From NCBI RefSeq assembly GCF_932526225.1, contig NC_064039.1:4167001-4231000 (forward strand): DNA of 64,000 nt, in the 5' to 3' direction. The translations under genes and the position numbers were made by a program. This DNA is from Nematostella vectensis (taxonomy: Eukaryota > Cnidaria > Anthozoa > Actiniaria > Edwardsiidae). How positions within the stretch are numbered: the stretch's first letter is position 1; the number at the start of each line of letters is the position of its first letter. The notes below the pieces were generated by a model, which was not told the origin of the DNA, ran no database searches, and saw only the letters and a list, made by a program, of their open reading frames with translations. This document shows, piece after piece, positions 1-13,204 of this stretch.

Positions 1-560
1 GGAAGGGTGTAGGGGAGAGGGCTAAGTGGAAGGGTGTAGGGGAGAGGGCTGAGTGGAAGGGTTAAGGGGAGAGGGCTGAGTGGAGAGGTGAAGAGGAGAG
101 GGCTGAGTGGAAGGGTGTAGGGGAGAGGGCTGAGTGGAAGGGTGTAGGGGAGAGAGCTGAGTGGAAGGGTGTAGGGGAGAGGGCTGAGTGGTAAGGTGTA
201 AGGGAGAGGGCTGAGTGGTAGGGTGTAGGGGAGAGGGCTGAGTGGTAAGGTGAAGAGGAGAGGGCTGAGTGGAAGGGTGTAGGGGAGAGGGCTGAGTGGA
301 AGGGTGTAGGGGAGAGAGCTGAGTGGAAGGGTGAAGGGGATAGGGCTGAGTGGTAGGGTGTAAGGGAGAGGGCTGAGTGGTAGGGTGTAGGGGAGAGGGT
401 TGAGTGGAAGGGTGAAGGGGAGTGGGCTGAGTGGAAGGGTGTAGAGGAGAGAGCTGAGTGGAAGGGTGTAGGGGAGAGGGCTGAATGAAAGGGTGTAGGG
501 GAGAGGGCTGAGTGGAAGGGTGTAGGTGATTGGGCTGAGTGGAAGGGTGTAGGTGAGAGG
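1..560. repeat. 27-bp minisatellite
   Basis: About 21 head-to-tail copies of a purine-rich 27-base unit (GGAAGGGTGTAGGGGAGAGG followed by GCTGAGT) with scattered substitutions. The unit length is a multiple of three and stop codons are rare on the - strand, so two overlapping long open frames (proline/serine/histidine-rich) appear there. I regard them as artefacts. The array begins at or before the window edge and ends about 240 bases before the P450 start codon, so it could lie in that gene's upstream region. Confidence 0.95.
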
Positions 561-796
561 GAGACCGGGTGACCACTCCTCACGTCAATGGAAAATAAAT
601 CATTGCATTGCATTGTATTGTATTGTATTGTAACTGTACAAAGGGTACAGACAATAATAATATTTTGTAAAAGTTGATTTTCAAATGGTTTTCCTTTATA
701 TAGTGAAATAGAGGACCCCTTTTTAACGATACCTCGATTTTACAATACATTTTCTTTCTCCCGAGGAACAAAACGTTGGGTTCCACTGTACTCCAA

Positions 797-3700
797 ATGT
801 CCTCTCTACCTGGTCACATCGGGTGGCCAGTAACCGGTGATAAGACCATAGAGTTTTCAAAGAACCCAACTCAGTTTGTCAAGGGCAGAATAACTGAGTA
901 TGAATCAAGAATCTTCCAAACAAGAATTTTAAACAAGCCACATGTGTTTGTTGCCTCGAGCCAAGGAGTCAAGGAAGTTTTACAAGGTACACTTCACATA
1001 TCTTTACAATAAATCCCATAGCTGCAAATGTCTCAAGAGTTAACTAATTTGTTTATTACTAACCAAAAGAAGGCATTACTTACTTTTTAGAGCAAACAGA
1101 AACACGGTAAAAATTTTATGATGTCAAAATGGTGTTATATCTTGGCCCAAAACATGCACCCTTTGTTTATGAAGAAATTTGCATGAAGGCTGCTCTAATA
1201 CTTCCCATGAACTTATTCACATCAATTTTTGTTTTCCCTTATTTCATTCCAGACCACTCATATGCCTTTACTATGGGATACAAAGACTTTGGCTACATGT
1301 ATAGTCTTTATGGGGATCTCTTGCTCTTCAATGACTCAGATGAAGCAACAAGACTGAAAAGAATACTATGTTCAGTGCTACAACCTCACCAGATGGCCCA
1401 ATGTCTTGCGGAAGTTGACACTATTTGTAGCAGAGTGTTGGTCAACCTTCATACTGAGCCTGTGTCTCTTTATAAGACATTCAAAACTGTGACAACTCAG
1501 ATCTGCCTTACGCTATTCCTTGGGCTGGATTTTGAGGAAGCACAAACTGAAGCTGGGCAGATAGTTGACCTCACAATACAACACTGGAATGGTAAGCTTT
1601 ACAAACACTTATAAAGAAACGATGGTGACGAAACAATGTTGTCTTTCCCAGAGGATGTGGGAAGTTCACTCCTTGAATGGTTTGTATGGGTCTTGACAAG
1701 AGGGCCACTAAGCCTTAAGTATCGTTGATTACCCCTTCCCAAATATGCTGTTTTTTCCCCTCTTTTGGAACATTTTGTAGCAGGTTGCTATACCCCTCCT
1801 CTTTACACCAACTTAACTGCTGTGGTGTTTTGATTGTTTTTTTCTAGGCCTTATTTCACTGCCTGTGTACTTTAATGTCTACGGTCAGAAATCTGGCTAT
1901 TCTAAGGCAATGCTAGCGAAGGTAAGTTTACTTTGTGCATATATATTAAAAATATATCCAAACTTTTTAAAAACATAATCAATCATTTTATTTATAGTCT
2001 TAAAGATGTGGTAATGAGAAATAAAAAATAATAATAATAACCCTCCACAATTGAAGATTCCTACTCATTAGTTTATTTGGTGTGCAGAATCGCCTTCTTG
2101 AGGTTATCAACAAACAGCTTCTTGAAGTAGCTGATTTGGATGGGTAAGGGTTAACCCTCTTGTCAAGCATTTACCTATTCGAGTAAACTGTGAGTTCTGT
2201 TCCCTGCTAGCCAAGAACTATTTTCTCTGTATTTCTCTGGGGGAAAAGTACAAAAAAGTAGACAGGTGCGATCATCTTATCTTTTAGGGTATAACATTCT
2301 ACCAACTACTATCCTTTAGGGGGATTTCGCCTCTGCTATCCTTTAGGGAGTTTTAAACTAATCACCCTATGAATGAACTTGACATGAAAGTTGTCAAAAA
2401 AAGAGATGTGCTTGATGGAGGCAAAATAAGATTCATTTTAGTGCTATCCTTTAGTGTTAGAAATTGATTCAAGCACACCATATTTGCTGTTGACTACACC
2501 CAACGTGCTACCCCTCAGGGTTGAAATTGATTTTGGAGACAATCACCCCTGTCTGTCTTTATGGGACTGATTCATCCCCTAGAAAAGAGGCTCTGCTAGC
2601 AAGGAATATACTTTTCTTTTCTTATTTTTTTCCAACTCGCCAATTGTATGTTTTTAGGACTATTATTGGTACCCTCAAGGAAGCAGGGTTTGTATCCCGT
2701 TCTGAACTAGCAAATCATCTGCTTCTGTTCGTGTCGGCCCTAGTCCCAAAAGCATTAGCCTCGCTGCTCACATCTTTTTGCTTGGAGCTCGCCAAACCCA
2801 GGAATGTGAGTAACAATGTCACTATGGGTAGGGTCATATAGTCGCTCCTAAGCAGCGCCAGACAATAATTAATTGAATGGCCTTGTTAAAGCACCCTACA
2901 GCATAATGTACAAGCAGATAACTATTATTAAGCCCCCCAAAATGCTTTGTGTTTCTCTTATGCAAACAGCAAAATATTATTTGCCCCACTCTACCGTACC
3001 TTACCACCTTGGTATTACACCAATATTGAATGCAGTCTGTGCTTAATATACTAGAATGGTATGCAAGAAAGAGCTGCTAAAGATGACTTATTCCTGGATG
3101 ATGCACTTCTAGAGGTACAAAGGCTTTGGCCACCTTTCCTTGGAGGGAGGCGCATCGCCAGACAAGTAAGTACTATCATTATTTTATTTGTGCTTAGAAT
3201 GAGCCAGTACCTCTAACAACAACTGGCACCACCAATGCCGGCACTGCCATCATTTTTAGCATGACCATGTCGACAATAACTTCTTCCACCACTCAGTATT
3301 TTGTGTTGATTCTCATTTGACAAATCTTCCCGTAGGATGTAGTGATTGATGGCTACAGAATACCCAGTGGTTATCATGTGGCCTATCTGACCAAGGCGTC
3401 TAACACTGATCCGAGTATCTTTCCTGGTCCCAACCATTTTGACCCTAAACGATGGAGGACAAGGTACACTATGCTTTAAAAACTGTAAAATGTTTGCTAT
3501 ATGCTACATGTAGGCATGTCTTATGCTCATCTCTCTTCACCTTTTGGGTTTCACTTACTCTGCCTTTTTAGTATAATTTGTACAAAAATAGATTTTTGAA
3601 GGTGGTGTAAAGGCGCCTTTGCACTTATCCACCTGTATTTAAAGACTCCCCTTTTATTCCACTTATAATAGCATGCTTCTGACTATGCTTGATTTAACTA

Positions 3701-4309
3701 TGGTCCATCCACAGTAACAGGGATGATTGTGACAGGGTGTGGACGTTTGGGGCAGGACCGAGGAAATGTGTCGGCCATGCTTTTAACAACAAAATTATCA
3801 AGGTGAGTTAACGTCATTCTTAGTCGGTCTTTGTGGGCGCCCCTAAATTACTCTCTTTTGCAGGTAAAAAAGATTAGCGCTCATTGGTCAAGGGTTATGC
3901 TTGATAGAGCGTAGATCTATGATTGTAAGGGGGGATAAGAGGTGTTCCCAGAGGGTTGTTGGCTTGGTAGGGGTAATTCAGACATACCCTCTCCCTAGCA
4001 TCTCTGAATTACCCCCCCCCCCCCCCCCCCTCTAATCCTGTCTTCTATACTACCACCCCTTCCTACTTCCTTCCTTCTGTAAGACTAATGCCGGTATATC
4101 GCTTTCTGGATAAATAGCTTATTCCATCATTCGTTGGTGGACAATATTTTTTTTGTTTCTCTTCTCAGTTTGTCATGCGATATTTGCTACGCTACTATAA
4201 ATGGTCACTGCCCGAGGACCAGGACTTGACGTATAAATGGCTCCCTGTGTCTCGGCCAAAACATGACGTTCAAGTAGCATTTACAAAGAAGACAGCTGAC
4301 TTTTTATGA
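797..4309 (+). CDS. Cytochrome P450, nine exons, CYP74-clan/CYP26-like
   Basis: Exons 797-986, 1253-1591, 1848-1921, 2088-2143, 2658-2805, 3055-3165, 3336-3463, 3715-3802 and 4169-4309 join in phase with GT-AG borders to give 424 residues. Seen: a proline-rich start (LPGHIGWPVTGD), the K-helix ExxR (E289-R292), PKRW of the PERF region, and the haem loop FGAGPRKCVG with ligand Cys367. The start is the ATG at 797. There is no N-terminal membrane anchor, so the protein is short and probably soluble or peripheral unless an upstream exon exists. The I-helix segment (residues ~240-260, FVSALVPKALASLL) lacks the usual A/G-G-x-D/E-T motif, as in P450s that isomerise or cleave hydroperoxides. The haem loop has no CYP74-type insertion. 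The N-terminal third resembles allene-oxide-synthase-like proteins and the ExxR-PERF part resembles CYP26, so the subfamily is uncertain. Substrate unknown. Confidence 0.9.
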
Positions 4310-7300
4310 TCAGGCTATAACTTGATGGGTTTTAAAATTTGTTTATCACGTTATTTATTCATTTTCTCTAATACATGGTGTATTTATCATAATTCAAAAT
4401 ATGTATTTATTTAATACTGTATACTGTATCGAACTGTAAGAAAGCAGATGGGTATATCTGTATATTTTATGTCACAGGAAACGAGGAGGGGGAGGGCTCA
4501 TCAGGCTTTTAATAAATACTTGGGCAAAACTAAAAGCTCGCGAAAAGGAGAGAAAGTGGCGGTGGGAAACTGCTCACGAAAATTGAATTCCGCGTATCAA
4601 ATATCCTCCCTCTTGTGTCTGACTTATTTCTCCTGATGCTGTTCCCTTGCAAAAGCTAATAGTATAAAATGATTAAAAAAAGGAAAAAATAAATAGCAAA
4701 TAGCGACAAACAACCAGTGTCGTAAGTATATTTTCTAGAGGTGACTTGACAAAAAGCAGCGCGCGACCCAAAATGTGATGTCATAGTCACCTTCTCTGTT
4801 AGAAATCAAACCAGTGTATAGACGTCCTCGGCCGATATATGCGTCGTGAAAAAGAGTCTGTGTAAGGAGGAAGAACTAACCACTACAATAACAGCATCGC
4901 TGTAAAAGGTAAAAAGCTTGTGAGTTTTACGTATTGCTCCCTCTAGCTCTCATCCCAAAAACAACACTAGTCATGGAGCCAGTTTGCATTTTCATGAATG
5001 ACTGTAAAACTTTTCTTCAACGAAGCAGAGTTGAAAACTAACGACACATGTTTTTTTGTCAGTGTTTCAAGTAAAAATAAAAAAAAAATATAAGGCCACA
5101 TAAAAAATGTCGTTTCTGGTCGCCGCACGTTTCCAGAATTTATGACGCATACAATTTTTTTTTTTTTTTATTTCTCAATTTAACCTTTAAAATCATGCAA
5201 GTTTTACGCTTTTAGATAATAGGGAGATGGCAAAAAAGATAGACTTCCACTAATGCCATTCATCGAAGGATATGCTCGGAAAACCATTCCTCACTGACCT
5301 GAATGTCTTAAGCGCCTCTGATTGGAAGTAATCATTTTTCTCCGCCGTGAGAAAAGGGTCGCGACATATTTCACGTTTTTTCCACAAAAAAGCGAGCATA
5401 TGATGATGTCTTTATTATATATTTACCAAGAAATTTTTTTGAATTAGAAGAAATAGATAAAAATAAAAACCGCCCGCCCGCATGCTCCCGAAGAAGAAAT
5501 CGCGACCAGAAAGGAAATATTTTTATGAGGCCTAATCGTAAAAGAAAAGCAGAAGCTCTAAGCGGGGAATGGTGACTTCCTTCAGAGGTGCCACTCGACA
5601 CATTCGCGGTTTTCCATCTTACATACGCGCATGCGCCAAATGCGGCTTGCTTTTCATCCGAAAAAATGCATGTCGGGGAAGATTGATAGTATGGGCTGGG
5701 GTGAGGCATCTAGGAGGCACTTGTTCACTAGGAACATGCAATTTACCCCGTAAAATGCTAAATTCTAATTTAACTAGTGGAAGTTTTTTCGTATTTTTTT
5801 TTTTCTTGAAATGGAGTCAATTCATGCAATAAAGAGTTGGCATTCTTTTGGTAATATTAGTCCCCTTTTCCCCCGCTGCGGTCTCGAGTAGATACGGTAG
5901 TGGGCTACGACGTAATATAAGACGATGTAGGCCTAGACGTATTATTCTCGAAAATAAAATGAACAAAGGCTCCAAAATTCTTTCAAAATTTCTAAAATTC
6001 TTAATTTTTCTTAAATTTTCAAAAAATTCTCAAAAGAAATAAGGCATATGACAAATATTCGATAAAGTGCATAAGAAATCGCAAAGCTTCCCAAAGACCA
6101 GTTTTTTAATTCTATTCCATTCAGCTTTACGTACATGCTAAATTAAAATCAACTGTGAGGCCATATAACAATCATGTATAAAGATTAATGTTAAATTACG
6201 GACTTTAAAAGCACACTAGCATACACACATTGGCACCAGTCGGGCCAAGACGGGACGCTAGCACGACATGAGGCCATTGAGCTAGTCAGTGCACAAGAGT
6301 GCATTCTTTAACAAAAAAAAAATCACTTCGCACCACGTGCAACAAAACTAGTTTTTACTCTAGAATTCCCGAGCTTTTCTAAAATACCTTTGATGTCTAA
6401 AATGCTCGAAAAAATGACGGAATAATCTGTCTAGGCAGGGTCTTATTTATAAGTAAAGTGACCCTGGTCTAGGCTAGGGGCTCATAAGTACTTATAAGCC
6501 CCGCCCTGTCTAGGCCTATAACACGATGAACAAACAACACGTGACAAGATATTACCGATCCCTGCCACTTCCGGTCGGTGTAGCCGCTGTTATTTCGCAG
6601 GCTCGCCATTCCACATTTGAGAGTCCCTCATGCGTGAGTCATGAGCACAGAGCGGTACACGGAAAACCAAAACATCAACCCAATAAAAAAAATAGTTATC
6701 GAGCAAACTACTGGATAGCTATTTACTCCAGATCTGTGGTTATGAATCGCAAGGACAACGTAAACAAAGTAAGTGCGATGGGCATCGCAACGAGGAAACA
6801 TACACTTCTATTCATTGTCAACTTTGGATCCCATGTCAATTTTTTTTTTGTGAACTGCGCTTTGTTTTGAACTATAACACAAACAGTATGCATGTAGAAG
6901 GAAACGTTTATTTCAATCCTTCTCTTCTAAAACGTAATGCGGGTATCTGTTTTAATACATCTGGTTAAACGGTTTACCCTTCAAGATTATGTAGATATTA
7001 CCGTATGGGTTTATGAATCTTTGGGGTAAGATTTATGCAACGTCGACCTAGATTTGAAATTTAAATATTTCAGATTTCAAAGTTCTATAAGAATGTAATG
7101 ATGTCGGTCCTCTATAGAGTTTTCTTATCAGTAAGTTTCCCTTGCAACAGTAAACTTGCTTTCCTGTTTAGCACTTGATACTTGAATGATGTCGTCTTTT
7201 CGACCTCAGGGGTTGTTCTAAAATATGAAAGACCTTTGTTTTGGAAGTGTTATTCCATCTACCAAATACTTCTTCCTTGATAACGTAAAATGCTCGAAAA

Positions 7301-7970
7301 AAAGACAGCTTTCCATATTCATTCTTAATCCATTTATTTTATAAGGTAAAACTATTTTGTGCTGGAGAGGAAAATTCTAATCAGTTGTTTCGGTTCTTTT
7401 TGAGCCACGCTCAGCCATCAAACATTTATAATTCACCAAGCGAAACAAGTTTGAACCTTTTATCTTTTATAGTTAAGTCAAGCGGGCCTTAACATGTGGG
7501 GAATAAATTCTCTTGGCGAGAATTGGGGTATTGAAAGGAGTGAACAGGTTTAAGATTTGTATTTGGTCTAAATGATACAAGATCTGTCTGGTCATTTATA
7601 GCCACCCTCTGTTATCCTTGGTTTTTACTGGTGAATTCACCCTGTAGTACTGGTGAATTCAGCCTGTAGTTTTGTTCAAAGCAAAGCAACTTGTATAATA
7701 TATATATAGGAATTTTTAAGTAGTATTTATCTGAAATTCGTCTGTAACCGTCTGCAATGAAACAGTGGCATTTCCTCTTTTGGATATTTTTAACCAACTG
7801 TTGACCAATTCCTAAGTATACTTATGTCAGTTTGTCAATCATTGTATTTACAATAGTATCACAGAACGAGAATACATTTTTGGAGTTCTATTTTTGTGCT
7901 AGAATTATGACAGTATGTATGTCATGTGGTAACACTTTATTTTCATTGGTATTTATACCAGATGTCATGT
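4310..7970. other. Intergenic, no gene seen
   Basis: AT-rich sequence after the P450. It holds a poly-C run inside the last P450 introns (about 4013-4030), poly-A/T runs, the hairpin at 6428-6515, and a 20-base direct repeat near 7630-7670 (GGTGAATTCA core). Open frames of 60-114 codons here (for example 5371-5709 on -, 5569-5832 on +, 6526-6870 on +) have no recognisable domain and overlap on both strands. Confidence 0.6.
6428..6515. repeat. Short inverted repeat, MITE-like
   Basis: Two imperfect arms face each other: the left reads TCTAGGCAGGGTCTTATTTA and the right is its approximate reverse complement ending GCCCTGTCTAGGCC, with a ~35-base loop. Size and structure fit a small non-autonomous DNA element or a hairpin remnant. 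No transposase is present. Confidence 0.5.
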
Positions 7971-8052
7971 AAAGGATCCCCTTGCCCACATTTGACCGAC
8001 TTAGAATGTAGAAAAAAATAACAAGAGACATAGACAAACCCACAAAAATAAG

Positions 8053-8652
8053 ATGATAGACAAGTTTATTTTGAACTATCCCGCTGATGTTTCATACACA
8101 GAAAGGCTGAAAACTATTAAGCTCCTCCCATTAGAATATCGAAGAGACATAACCGATCTAGTTCTGTTATTTAAAATAAAAAATGGTGATGTGAGCATTA
8201 GTTTAGCTAGCCTTCTCTCTCCAGCCACGTCCCGTTACAATACTCGAAATTACCATCCTAACAATTACCACCTTTTTTCCACTCACAACCAAAATTATTA
8301 CAGGAAATCATATATTTCCCTAGAACTGTCAAACTTTGGAATAGTCTTCCTTCACTTATGAAATCTTGCACTACGCTTTCGTCTTTCAGATATCAGCTGA
8401 CAACTCACTATTTAGAGAAACTTGCTTTTTACCGACCTCCATAATTTCATAAAGCTTAAATTTATGTAATTCAATTTTTATTTTCGTTTTAGAATTTTTA
8501 TTGTTTGTAATTTGTTGGGAAAGAATTTCAATTGGGGCTTATGCCCTGTTTTCTTCTCCTGTCGCATTGTTTCTTATTTTCTTTATTTTGTTTATTTCCT
8601 ATTGTAAACCGTAGTATTTTTGTGTGACAAAGCCACTAAACTAAACTAAACA
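8053..8652 (+). mobile_element. 3' end of a non-LTR retrotransposon (degenerate)
   Basis: The frame from 8053 encodes the typical C-terminus of a non-LTR reverse-transcriptase protein (SYTERLKTIKLLPLEYRRDI). It breaks near 8305, and the family-typical ending FPRTVKLWNSLPSL continues in another frame to a stop at 8442-8444. An AT-rich 3' UTR follows, ending in short tandem ACTAAA units (about 8635-8652) like the simple-repeat tails of CR1/L2/RTE-type elements. The 5' part, including the catalytic RT domain, is missing. Dead fragment; clade not resolvable. Confidence 0.75.
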
Positions 8653-9059
8653 AAGAGTTTTACAACATCTTACATTAATTAATTTTGACTCTTAAATTTT
8701 GTTAAATGGATTAGAAGGAGGAGGGTAAAAACTTTGCAGATCTGTGTTTTGGACCACCTCTCTGGGGTTTTGTCTGTGAAACTTGCCTCCATGGGGGAAT
8801 AGAAGGGGTCTGTGGGCAAGTGAAAAAAGAAACGGACCATGTGACCGGGAATGAATTTTCGTGAATTACTTATTTTGACTGTGGCTGATACATATAAAGT
8901 AGAAAATTCTGTTGTTTGGCAGATTGGTAAATAAATTAAGGTTTTGATGGGCAGAGAAATACCACAGGAATATCCCAGAGATAATCTTAACACCCAGACA
9001 TGAAAAAAACCTGGCACACTAGCCCAAAGTTTGTTTGTCTATGGTATCATATCTTCTTT

Positions 9060-9660
9060 GGTCTTACTAGCTGTCAATGGTGGAGCAATAATATGCATGC
9101 ATAAGCACTTATGTATACTAGCTATTCACTCCATGATGGGGCAATGTGAATCGTGCAAGCAACCAAATGTTTACTAGCTATTCACTTCATAATATGAGTT
9201 GCATAGAAAAGCAGTATGGTAAACATGCAAACTAGCTTTTCACTCCCTGGAGGAGCAAAAGCAGGCCCGTTTTCTTTTAGCGGACCATTTGCTTTTAGGT
9301 AGCTCATCCTAGCTTGCAGTGGTTCTCAATTTTTCTTCATCGGGCTAGACCTTCAAGTTGTGTGGGGTGGTTCTTCCGAACCCCCTGGATCCCCCTGGCT
9401 ATGGGCCTCAATGGGAAGCATGCAAACACCTGAAATGTATACTAGATTTTGTCTACATAGTATGAGTTGCATAATAAAGCAATATAGTAAACAAGCAAGC
9501 ATTTAAGTGTATACTAGCTATTCACTCCACATAGGAGAAACGGAAAGCCTGCAAACAACCTAAATATATGCACAAGATTTTCACTCAGGGTGGAGCAATG
9601 GTTAGCATGAGACCAGCATAAATGTATAGTTTAGCTTTTCACTCCAGAGCTGATGAAGGC
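9060..9660. repeat. Degenerate tandem repeat (~70-90 bp units)
   Basis: The motif ACTAGCTATTCACTCC and variants recurs about seven times with intervening GCA-rich segments (AAGCAA, CATGCAAAC) at roughly 70-110-base spacing. Units are diverged and irregular. No coding potential is seen. Confidence 0.65.
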
Positions 9661-11045
9661 CTCAAAATATTGTGTGTGAGGGGGGGGGGGGGGGCATGAT
9701 AAAGAAACATTTACCCTATTCAGTCGGGGGGGGGGGGGGGAAGGCTCTTAAAGCTCCTCTCCGGAAAAAATTGCTATAACTTCTGAAACATAGCAGCTTA
9801 GAGGCTAAAACTTGGTGAATTTTCCTAAAATCTATCTGCAGACGTTAAGATGATATTGGACTCTAAGTATGTGAGTTTTTTCATTCTATTTGACATTCTT
9901 AATCTGACTTAATGTATAACATGCAAATGCAAATACACATATTTTCTATGCTATCTCATACTTTCTGACAGTGAAATAAAACCTGGAAGTAGTTGAGATC
10001 TTGAAACAGAGTGTTGAAAAAAGCCATACCAAATACTGTTTTTCATATTTTAATCTTTATGAAAGACTCAGAAGTGAGAAGGGGACACAATAACAACAAT
10101 TCTAGCATAAAATAATTACACGGATACTCTGACAATGACTTGTTTTGGTAAAATATGTGTTCGAGAGTGTCCCTAAAACTTTCGAAAAAGGCCGCAAGAT
10201 CCCTGAAAAATTCGATCGCATTAATTAAATCCCCTATAACTTTCGAGGACTACGAGCCGATAAAGCGCTAAAACTTTCGAAACTTTGGAATTCCTGCTTT
10301 TATTTTCGAAATTTTAGACTTGGTACTTTAACACCTGAAAATTTCGCTGTTGCTTTAAGAAGGGAAGAGTACGTATATTTTTTTCAAACTTTCAAAATTC
10401 TAAACTATCTCTCCTCCCTAATAATTGTGAAAAAAAATAATCCGCCTGGGAACTTCGAATATTGTATATCGACCTCTCCTAATTTTATTAGAACAGCTTC
10501 TCTCCATCAGTAGGTTTTAAAATAGCTGTCCTGAAGTTTACGAGCGAAAAAACATGGACCTCAATTCCGTGAAAGCATCGACGACACCAACCACGACCCC
10601 TGACGGTTTCGGGTGAGCAAAAACATGAAGCTGCCATTTTGGAACGAAAAAAAAAACCCCTATGACAAATCCCAAAAGATGAATTTTCGCAAAGCCCAAA
10701 AGATAAATTAACGCAAAAAAAAATATCAACTATACGGTCTCTTTGGTTACCAATAAACCCATTTCAGGCATTTTAAACTGATTCTGAACGATTGTCATCA
10801 TGCCCTTTACAAAAGAAGTTCATTCAATTTTTGAAACGATGTATTTCCATACATTGTTCCTTGTTTTGTTGTTATTTCTTTGTTTATACATATTTATTGT
10901 TATTCTTAGACTATCCAAATAAATTGTGTTGAATTTCTTCCTTTGTCAAGATACCTATTGTTTGATTAAACAAAATTATTAAATTAAATTATATTCGCAG
11001 GCTCAACGTTTTCTGTTTTCTCTCCCGGTTGATTGATTACTTCCT

Positions 11046-11172
11046 GGGCCGGGTTCCTGGAAAGCAGGTTAACGCTAACCAAGAGATAAATTAGGTTGTT
11101 ATCCAATCAAATGTCTCGATAACCATATTTATCCGTGGATAAGCGCTAACCTGCTTTCGAGGAACCGGGCCC
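11046..11172. mobile_element. Palindromic MITE, ~127 bp
   Basis: Terminal inverted repeats of about 32 bases: left starts GGGCCGGGTTCCTGGAAAGC, and the reverse complement of the right end starts GGGCCCGGTTCCTCGAAAGC. Both continue into AGGTTA-GCGCT-like sequence and enclose a ~60-base AT-rich centre. Structure and size fit a non-autonomous DNA transposon. Target-site duplications were not determined. Confidence 0.75.
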
Positions 11173-13204
11173 ATGTTATTTTTTCTTGTATTTGACGGTA
11201 GCCATCCGGTCTTTTCATCTGGTTTTGTAAAATATAACAGTGATTGGTTTACCACCGATTAATTATTGACTCTAGGGACAACGCGTTTTCCGAGTTTATT
11301 ACCCGACTAGCCGATGATCTTCTAAACAACAAACCAGCTAAAAGGTGTTCACAGCTTATTTCTAAGTCGGCACATTTTAAGTATTCTTCATTTTTACGTT
11401 CTTGCTTGACAATTGGTTTGAAATCTTGTGTTAAACAGCAAAGTTTTGAGAGGGTAGGTGGAAGGAAACTTTTAATAATTTGCGACTGTTTGCAACTTTT
11501 CATTGAGAAAATAATAATTGAAAACCCAAAACAATCTACCCGTAGCAACCTAGACTTCAATCAACCTTCAAGCAAAAATATTCTTTTGACATAATTATTG
11601 ACTCAATATTACTCGTATGACTAACATGATTTTCGCCACGCCATTCTTGTAGTTGTTTTTGTATCTTTGTATCACTTTTCTAACCGGTTGCTTAACAACG
11701 TACAGAGTATGATTTCCAAAATTTCTCAAAATCCTAAAACGGAGGTCACGGTTGATAAGATATAAAAACATAGTGGAATCGTTCATCCACATTCTATTTC
11801 TCTAAATGCAGTAAGTAGTTTTTTTGTTTTTCGTTGTGTTAATTGGCTTGCTGACTCTTCTGTCTGATTGCAAACGTGTGTTAACAGAATTTTTTTTCCA
11901 TGTATTTACTGTAGATGTCACAGAAAACAGTTGAGGTCAAGAATATTTGTGAAGGGCTCTCTCTTTTGAAGCAGTATGTTAATACGGGACGTTCTTGTTT
12001 TTGTCTGGGTTTTGTATTTTTATTTTTTTTTTGTTTCTTGTGTAGCCTGAGGCTCTTGTCTTCTCTTTAAGAAGCTGACTATTTCGAAAAGGCTATTTTG
12101 CATTTATTTATTCGCTTCGGTATGGTGCATATCAGGTCTAATCCCTTTCGTATAATTGTGAACTAGATTTCGTTACCACTGCGATAATGATTAATAGCGC
12201 TTTTTCTCATTTTCGACAAAAATGTTGATGGGACAAAAGCATTTTTTGTTGGAAAACGGTATGTTGTTGACACGTTTACACTAGTTCAAAAGGCTGAATC
12301 TGGCTTTTTTTTTTATCTATTGGGAAATTCCCTGAAACTCGCAGCCGGCTCCGAGAATCCCGATAAATGGAGATTCTGAAATTGATGAACATTTTCACTC
12401 TTTCACCGTACGACTTATACCTCAATAACTTTTTATTCACCCGTACTTTATACTACTTACATACTACATGTATTTTCTGTTTCCGATTTTTTTCTATCTG
12501 TCTGATAATCTTTGAACCGGTGTGTGCATGAGTTCGCTCGTATAATCTGTCGATCATTACTCAAGCTAGGGGACTTTCTTCTCCTTCGCAATTAAATTGC
12601 CCTTCAGTTTAAACTCGTCAAACCAAAACCTCTCACATTTACAAACAAGAAAATAGCCTTGAAACGGTTGCAATTATTTTTAAAAGGATGAAAACATGAA
12701 CTGTCAGTTTTCATTTTGAAAATTACCTTATCATTAAAACTTTGATGATAAATGTCCAGGCATAATTTCCGGCTTGCTAATTTGAAACGCAATTGAATAA
12801 TTGACGAAAATCGTTTTTCTCGATGTCATGTAAGTAGTGTTATCACTCTATATAGGGTGACTTTCGTTCGGCAAAAACTCGCTTTCAGGTACTCAATCTA
12901 ATTACCTAAATCTAGAAATGCTAAATGTTTATGTATGCGCGGTTTCTTTTTCTCGGCTGCGATCGAAATTTTTTATGCTTCATTTCCAGTTTACAGACAC
13001 AAAAAACATTTTGTTCTATTATGGCTAAATATCTTCCTTACCACCTTAAATGACAATGAAAATTTAAAATACTTAATGCCAAATGTCCAGGTTACTTATG
13101 TTTTATTAATGAGAGGTTTCAAGTAATTATCTTTTGTTGACGCTAGCTGTTTTTCTTTTCTTCCAGCAATGTTTAGCCTAACACCGTGAGCAAGAGACCC
13201 TGTC

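Larger units (their letters stand above)
8660..13204. other. Intergenic region upstream of SLCO, repeats only
   Basis: No supported gene. It contains a degenerate tandem repeat (9060-9660), two poly-G runs (about 9679-9694 and 9726-9740), a stretch with recurring ACTTTCGAAA-type motifs (10150-10330) and the palindromic element at 11046-11172. Sense and antisense frames of about 100 codons at 11244-11594 are both open, but neither shows a domain. The last few hundred bases probably include 5' UTR of the SLCO gene; a plausible 3' splice site lies near 13166. Confidence 0.55.

Noticed and set aside
22-613. Two ~184-codon open frames on the - strand (Pro/Ser/His-rich)
   Set aside because: They lie entirely in the 27-bp minisatellite; the 3n period keeps frames open. 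No flanking gene structure.
5371-6870. Several 60-114-codon frames in AT-rich DNA
   Set aside because: Low complexity, overlapping on both strands, no splice or domain support.
11244-11594. 116-codon + frame with a 103-codon frame antisense to it
   Set aside because: Neither has a recognisable domain, codon bias cannot be shown by eye, and both strands being open suggests chance.
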